From assembly GCF_042678405.1 (NCBI RefSeq), contig NZ_JBHTLI010000001.1:1612001-1676000 (forward strand): DNA of 64,000 bases. Direction: 5' to 3'. Below the pieces are notes generated by a model, which saw nothing but the letters and a program-made list of their open reading frames with translations, did no database searches and was not told the DNA's origin. A program made the translations under genes and the position numbers. Origin of the DNA: Salegentibacter_A chungangensis. Its GTDB lineage: Bacteria > Bacteroidota > Bacteroidia > Flavobacteriales > Flavobacteriaceae. The stretch's first letter is position 1. Every line of letters begins with the position of its first letter. Below are positions 59,957 to 64,000 of the stretch, piece after piece.

Positions 59957-60000
59957 GTAACTCATGTTACTGTAAAAGCTCTATGAACCCGGTACTTTTG
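59957..60000 (+). promoter_or_regulatory. tauE/safE promoter with Crp/Fnr-type site
   Basis: GTAAC-N4-GTTAC (59957-59970), 22 nt, then TACTTTTG (59993-60000) followed by C. The transcription start is expected near 60007, so the operator centre is near -42, the usual class II activator position. The site lies in the 66 bp between a crp/fnr gene and tauE. Two more promoters in the window share the same half-site spacing and distance. Confidence 0.75.
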
Positions 60001-60021
60001 CAGCGAATTAAAAAGCACTAA

Positions 60022-60834
60022 ATGGAGTTACTGGAAATACTAGGATATGCAGGCGCATTAATGATCGGGTTGGTATTAGGCCTGATCGGCGGCGGAGGCT
60101 CCATCCTTACCGTACCTGTAATGGTCTACCTGCTGGCCTTAAATCCTGTAACGGCAACAGCTTACTCTTTATTCGTGGTAGGTTCGGCTTCCCTGGTGGG
60201 AGCCGGAAAGAACCTGCAGAAAGGCCTGGTCGGCTTTAAGACCGCCCTGGCTTTCGCAATCCCTGCCGTGCTTTCTGTATACAGTACCAGGAGGTTCATC
60301 GTGCCGGCAATCCCCGAAGAGATCATTAGTTTTAACGGGTTCACCCTTACCAGGGATATCGGGATTATGCTCTTTTTCGCTATCCTGATGCTGGCAGCTT
60401 CGTTCTCTATGATCGTCGATAAAGAGAAATTACTGGCTTCCAAACCTTCCCAGGAAGAGAAAAAAGAAACGAATTTAGCGCTGCTCATACCCCTGGGGCT
60501 GCTCACGGGGCTTATTACCGGGCTGGTGGGTGCCGGAGGAGGCTTCATTATTATCCCTATTCTTGTGATACTTGCAGGACTGCCTATGAAAAAGGCCGTG
60601 GGAACTTCGCTGCTGATTATTGCGATCAACTCGCTGCTGGGATTCCTAGGGGACCTTGGCCACCTTAAAGTTGACTGGCTGTTCTTGCTCGCTTTTACCG
60701 CCCTCTCGGTTATCGGGATATTCTTAGGCGTCTATTTGAGTAAGTTCGTGAACGGGCATAAGCTGAAGAAGGCTTTCGGATGGTTCGTGCTGGTAATGGG
60801 GATCTATATTATCTACAAGGAACTTACCCTGTAA
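60022..60834 (+). CDS. TauE/SafE-family anion exporter
   Basis: A 270-residue membrane protein with seven to eight transmembrane helices in two repeated halves. The typical phrases are GLIGGGGSILTVPVMVYLL (about 20-38), ATAYSLFVVGSASLVGAG, and the second-half repeat GLVGAGGGFIIIPILVILAGLPMKKAVGTSLLIIAINS. The family exports sulfite, sulfoacetate or related organosulfur anions; the substrate is not readable here. It follows a crp/fnr gene and an operator site, pointing to control by that regulator. A DUF2892 protein, often in the same sulfur or persulfide context, lies in the efflux operon at 730-915. Confidence 0.9.
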   Translation: MELLEILGYAGALMIGLVLGLIGGGGSILTVPVMVYLLALNPVTATAYSLFVVGSASLVGAGKNLQKGLVGFKTALAFAIPAVLSVYSTRRFIVPAIPEEIISFNGFTLTRDIGIMLFFAILMLAASFSMIVDKEKLLASKPSQEEKKETNLALLIPLGLLTGLITGLVGAGGGFIIIPILVILAGLPMKKAVGTSLLIIAINSLLGFLGDLGHLKVDWLFLLAFTALSVIGIFLGVYLSKFVNGHKLKKAFGWFVLVMGIYIIYKELTL

Positions 60835-60968
60835 AAGGCCCATTTCTTTACAGAAATTATAACATTTACGCCGCTCGGGGTCCGTCTTATTTTGCTTAAT
60901 TTTAAACGGAAAAATTAGCTGTAATCTGTCGTCTGATTCTCAGGCGGTAGCCCAAAATAGAATACTGA

Positions 60969-62270
60969 ATGGAAAATCTGGACTTTGCCCGTCTGCAGAT
61001 GGCTTTCACCCTCGGATTTCATATTATTTTCGCCTGTATCGGGATGGTAATGCCTTTCTTTATGGTGGTTTCTCACAAAAAATGGCTGAATACCCGAAAT
61101 CCTGTTTACTTAAAACTTACCAAGGCCTGGCAAAAAGGAGTGGCCATCTTCTTTGTGACCGGGGCCGTCTCGGGTACCGCGCTCTCCTTTGAGCTTGGAC
61201 TCCTGTGGCCTGAATTTATGAAGCACGCGGGGCCCATTATCGGGATGCCGTTCTCGCTGGAAGGCGCAGCCTTCTTTGTGGAGGCGATAGCACTGGGCTT
61301 CTATTTATACGGCTGGGATAAACTGCCGGAGAAATTCCATTGGTTTACCGGGATCATTATTGGTGTTGCCGGGGTGCTCTCGGGCATCCTCGTGGTTTCG
61401 GCCAATGGCTGGATGAACGCGCCGTCGGGTTTCGATTACATAAACGGGGAATTCACCAATATAGATCCTGTGAAAGCATTTCTTAATCCTGCCTGGTTCA
61501 CCGAAGCTCTGCATATGACCCTGGCGGCCTTTGTGGCCACCAGCTTCGGGGTGGCAGGGATCCACGCCTTTCAGATCCTCAGGGGAAAGAATCCCGAGCT
61601 TCATAAAAAGGCCTTTAAGATGGCCTTGTGGTTCGGGGCTATAGCCGCGATCCTGCAGCCAATAAGCGGGGACCTTTCGGCTAAGGATGTGGCCGAGCGG
61701 CAGCCGGTGAAACTGGCGGCGATGGAGGCGCATTACGAGACCGAAAAAGGTGCGCCATTGTTCATTGGCGGGATCGTAGATGAAGAGAAGAAGGAGGTGA
61801 ACTATAAGATTGAAGTTCCAAAGGCCCTTTCTTTTCTGGCTTTTGGCGATTTTGATGCGGAGGTGAAAGGGCTTAACGATTTCCCTGAAGATGAACTGCC
61901 GCCGGTGGCCATAGTACACTATGCCTTCCAGGTTATGGTGGGGATAGGAACCCTGCTGATGCTTGCCGGGCTCCTCTTCTTCTTCAGCCTGAAAAAGAAA
62001 AAATGGACCAATTCAAAATGGTACTGGTGGTTCTTTATGCTGCTGGCCCCTCTTGGCTTTATCGCCATAGAAGCCGGCTGGGTGGTGACCGAAGTGGGTA
62101 GACAACCCTGGATCATCCACGGAATTATGAGGACCGAAGATGCGGTGACCCCAATGCCGGGAATGAAGTTCAGCTTTTATATGTACGTTTTGGTTTACTT
62201 TGTCCTGGCCGTTACCGTGACCTGGCTGATGAGCCGCCAGATAAGAGCCCTTAATGCAGACAACGATTAG
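60969..62270 (+). CDS. cydA: Cytochrome bd oxidase subunit I
   Basis: A 433-residue, nine-helix protein of the short (Q-loop-reduced) type, shorter than the about 520 residues of Escherichia coli CydA. Seen are LGFHIIFACIG (heme b595 His18-type ligand near 18), the GRQPWIIHGIMRT segment (about 375) and EALHMTLAAF (heme b558 His about 182). The bd oxidase reduces O2 to water with quinol, giving a high-affinity, NO- and peroxide-tolerant terminal oxidase. cydB follows 2 bp later. The 134-bp upstream gap has a TATTTTG box near 60888 with one base less than TAnnTTTG and no operator of the RTRAC type. Confidence 0.95.
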   Translation: MENLDFARLQMAFTLGFHIIFACIGMVMPFFMVVSHKKWLNTRNPVYLKLTKAWQKGVAIFFVTGAVSGTALSFELGLLWPEFMKHAGPIIGMPFSLEGAAFFVEAIALGFYLYGWDKLPEKFHWFTGIIIGVAGVLSGILVVSANGWMNAPSGFDYINGEFTNIDPVKAFLNPAWFTEALHMTLAAFVATSFGVAGIHAFQILRGKNPELHKKAFKMALWFGAIAAILQPISGDLSAKDVAERQPVKLAAMEAHYETEKGAPLFIGGIVDEEKKEVNYKIEVPKALSFLAFGDFDAEVKGLNDFPEDELPPVAIVHYAFQVMVGIGTLLMLAGLLFFFSLKKKKWTNSKWYWWFFMLLAPLGFIAIEAGWVVTEVGRQPWIIHGIMRTEDAVTPMPGMKFSFYMYVLVYFVLAVTVTWLMSRQIRALNADND

Positions 62271-62272
62271 TT

Positions 62273-63313
62273 ATGATATACGTAGTTCTTTTCTTTACGC
62301 TATTCTCTTTCTTCCTGTATGTGTTACTGGGAGGCGCCGATTTTGGTGCAGGCATCGTTGAACTTTTCTCTTCCAGGGAAAATAAGAAGATCAACAGGGA
62401 TACCATTTACCGGGTGATGGGACCCATTTGGGAAGCCAACCATATCTGGCTTATCATCCTTATCGTGATCCTCTGGATCGCTTTTCCGGTGTATTTCAAC
62501 ATCATCATTATTTACCTGCATGTTCCGTTAACCCTGGTGCTTCTAGGGATCACGATGCGGGGGGTGGCCTTTATCTTCAGGCATTATGATGCCGTGGTAG
62601 ACCAGTCCCAGAACTGGTATAACTGGATGTTCAGGATCTCCAGCTTTATTACCCCGGTTTTCCTGGGGATGTCCTTTGCAGCCCTTATAGGAGGGGAGAT
62701 TGTAATGACCGAAGATTATTCAAATTATTCCTTTTACCAGATCTTTATGGCACCCTGGCTGAATATTTTCGGGCTTCTGGTAGGTCTTTTCTATGCCGCG
62801 CTTTGCGCCTTTATGGCTTCAACGCTGCTCATTGGGGAAAGTGACGGGGAAGTAAGGAAGATGTACAGCCGAAAATCGAAGATCTATACCGTTCTGCTCG
62901 TGTTTATAGGCTTTGTGCTTATTGCTTACGGGTATGTTAACGAAGTGGAATTCATAAAAGACTTCATCTTCAATCCGACATCGGTATTGTCGATCCTTAT
63001 TTCGGCAGTTTTACTCTTTCCGCTCTGGAAGGCGATAAAGAAAGAGAATAAGGTAGCGAGCAGGTATCTGGCGGGAGCCCAGGTGATGCTGGTGATCTTT
63101 GCCGCACTTTATGCGCATTTCCCGTATGTGATTATCACCTCAGGAAAAGAGGTGAGCCTGCTGGCCGAGACGGCCCCCGATTCGGTGATACAGGTGCTGG
63201 GGATTTCGCTTATAATTGGGGGAGCCATCATTTTACCGGGATTGTTCCACCTGATGAGGTCGTTTAAAATGATCAAGGTCTTTGACCGTGATAACCAGAT
63301 ATTCAAAAAATAG
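62273..63313 (+). CDS. cydB: Cytochrome bd oxidase subunit II
   Basis: A 346-residue membrane protein with about eight helices, the usual size. Typical features are LLGGADFGAGIVELF (about 19-33), PIWEANHIWLIILIVILWIAFP and the R-x-x-x-F motif RGVAFIFRHYDA. With CydA it forms the quinol-oxidising bd complex in the inner membrane. The start codon is 2 bp after the cydA stop codon, so translation is coupled. No small CydX-type gene is seen downstream. Confidence 0.95.
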   Translation: MIYVVLFFTLFSFFLYVLLGGADFGAGIVELFSSRENKKINRDTIYRVMGPIWEANHIWLIILIVILWIAFPVYFNIIIIYLHVPLTLVLLGITMRGVAFIFRHYDAVVDQSQNWYNWMFRISSFITPVFLGMSFAALIGGEIVMTEDYSNYSFYQIFMAPWLNIFGLLVGLFYAALCAFMASTLLIGESDGEVRKMYSRKSKIYTVLLVFIGFVLIAYGYVNEVEFIKDFIFNPTSVLSILISAVLLFPLWKAIKKENKVASRYLAGAQVMLVIFAALYAHFPYVIITSGKEVSLLAETAPDSVIQVLGISLIIGGAIILPGLFHLMRSFKMIKVFDRDNQIFKK

Positions 63314-63323
63314 AATTTAAGAA

Positions 63324-63941
63324 ATGGAAGACAGAAAGCAACACTGGGAAGAAGTGTACGATAAAAAGAAACTTACCGAAGTAAGCTGGTATCAGCCAAT
63401 CCCTGAAACCTCCCTCGATTTTATTGAAGGTTTCAGGCTTCAGAAAGATGCGAAGATCATAGATGTGGGTGGAGGCGACAGCTTCCTGGTAGATCATCTG
63501 CTGGAAAGAGGCTATACCAATATTACGGTGCTCGATATTTCCGCAAAGGCCATTGAACGGGCTAAGCAACGCCTTGGTGAGAAAGCCGGAAAAGTGACCT
63601 GGATCGTTTCAGATGCTGCGGAATTTCAACCTGAGGAGCAATACGATGTATGGCACGACCGGGCGGCTTTTCATTTCCTGACCGAGGAACCTAAAATTGA
63701 AAGCTACCTGGAAAACCTGAAAAAAGGTGTGAAGCCCGGAGGTTATGTGGTGCTGGGGACCTTTTCTGAGAAAGGCCCAGAAAAATGCAGCGGGCTTTTC
63801 ATTCATCAGTATTCAAAGGAAGAAATGAGTGGGCTGTTCAGGGAAGGTTTTAAAATGCTGAAATGCATTAATGTAGACCATAAGACCCCTTCAGAGAAGA
63901 TCCAGAATTTCACCTTCTGCAGTTTCAGAAAGGAGGAATAA
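63324..63941 (+). CDS. Class I SAM-dependent methyltransferase
   Basis: A 205-residue methyltransferase with SAM motif I IIDVGGGDSFLVDHLLERGY (about 46-65), motif II ITVLDISAKAIERAKQRLG and VWHDRAAFHFLTEEP near motif III. The N-terminal HWEEVYDKKKLTEVSWYQ is typical of thiopurine/tellurite-type methyltransferases, but substrate is unknown. It starts 10 bp after cydB and is therefore probably co-transcribed with cydAB. The final 59 bp of the window hold nothing else recognisable. Confidence 0.88.
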   Translation: MEDRKQHWEEVYDKKKLTEVSWYQPIPETSLDFIEGFRLQKDAKIIDVGGGDSFLVDHLLERGYTNITVLDISAKAIERAKQRLGEKAGKVTWIVSDAAEFQPEEQYDVWHDRAAFHFLTEEPKIESYLENLKKGVKPGGYVVLGTFSEKGPEKCSGLFIHQYSKEEMSGLFREGFKMLKCINVDHKTPSEKIQNFTFCSFRKEE

Positions 63942-64000
63942 TTGGCAGTGGCGAGCGCAATTCTTTTGCTTTCCCTTTGATGTAAGCCGTCTTTTGAGTA

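Noticed and set aside
60835..60968. A fourth RTRAC-N4-GTYAY site in the cydA promoter
   Set aside because: At the expected distance from the TATTTTG box (60852-60865) there is no inverted repeat, and the box itself is one base short of TAnnTTTG.
61305..61919. Antisense open frame opposite cydA (204 codons)
   Set aside because: CydA motifs are on the plus strand; the reverse frame is rich in His and Arg and lacks domain features.

Overview
The window looks like the chromosome of a free-living, probably marine, member of the Flavobacteriaceae (Bacteroidota; Gramella/Salegentibacter-like, genus not decidable here). The evidence is the TAnnTTTG promoter boxes, the weak Shine-Dalgarno signals, the many short lipoproteins with SCS/SCSK lipoboxes, the OMP_b-brl_3-type receptor, DUF6090 and DUF4386 proteins, a fused SerB-SerA enzyme and a double-length UvrA. 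There is no prophage, CRISPR array, rRNA or insertion sequence.

Layout. 1-7 kb: the 5' part of nadA, then a minus-strand RND efflux operon (TolC, adaptor, pump, PII-like protein, DUF2892 protein) transcribed from 6.95 kb down to a terminator at 0.7 kb. 7-9.2 kb: an acidic PepSY-like protein, tRNA-Pro(GGG) and a secreted protein, separated by clear terminators. 9.2-21.5 kb: mostly minus-strand small secreted proteins, stress-type enzymes (DinB, GNAT, VOC, hemerythrin, DUF488, ABM), an ExbD-like protein, an ankyrin protein and a beta-lactamase-like hydrolase. One gene here is broken by a 22-bp tandem duplication (19.7 kb). 21.5-33 kb: outer-membrane proteins, an S41 protease broken by a 1-nt deletion, a DUF3347/DUF305 pair, a Qnr-like pentapeptide protein and a methyltransferase. 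33.3-37.8 kb: a 1496-residue UvrA-like protein with four ABC modules. 37.9-46.5 kb: MltF followed by a run of orphan lipoproteins. 46.9-50.1 kb: a TlpA-like thioredoxin protein and a GH13 glucosidase. 50.2-57 kb: a run of single genes (CPBP protease, small secreted protein, S1C protease, lipoprotein, reverse transcriptase, unknown protein), the last two visibly AT-rich. 57.2-64 kb: the SerB-SerA fusion, a Crp/Fnr regulator, a TauE/SafE exporter, cydAB and a methyltransferase.

Two structures cross these boundaries. First, three promoters (nadA, the TolC/RND operon and TauE/SafE) share the same geometry: an inverted repeat RTRAC-N4-GTYAY, exactly 22 nt, then a TAnnTTTG -7 box. This places the operator at about -41, as for class II Crp/Fnr activation. 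One site lies directly between the crp/fnr gene and tauE, so the local Crp/Fnr protein is the obvious candidate regulator of all three. Second, a degenerate intergenic repeat (core TAACGGTCCCGGCTAATATAAG, then a variable hairpin, then a GTTAATTATTTTCTTT-like tail) recurs about a dozen times between 21.5 and 56.1 kb. It usually starts 20-100 bp before the start codon of a single minus-strand gene. Between 51.1 and 56.1 kb five successive genes each carry a copy, a layout reminiscent of a gene-cassette array and including an uncharacterised reverse transcriptase.
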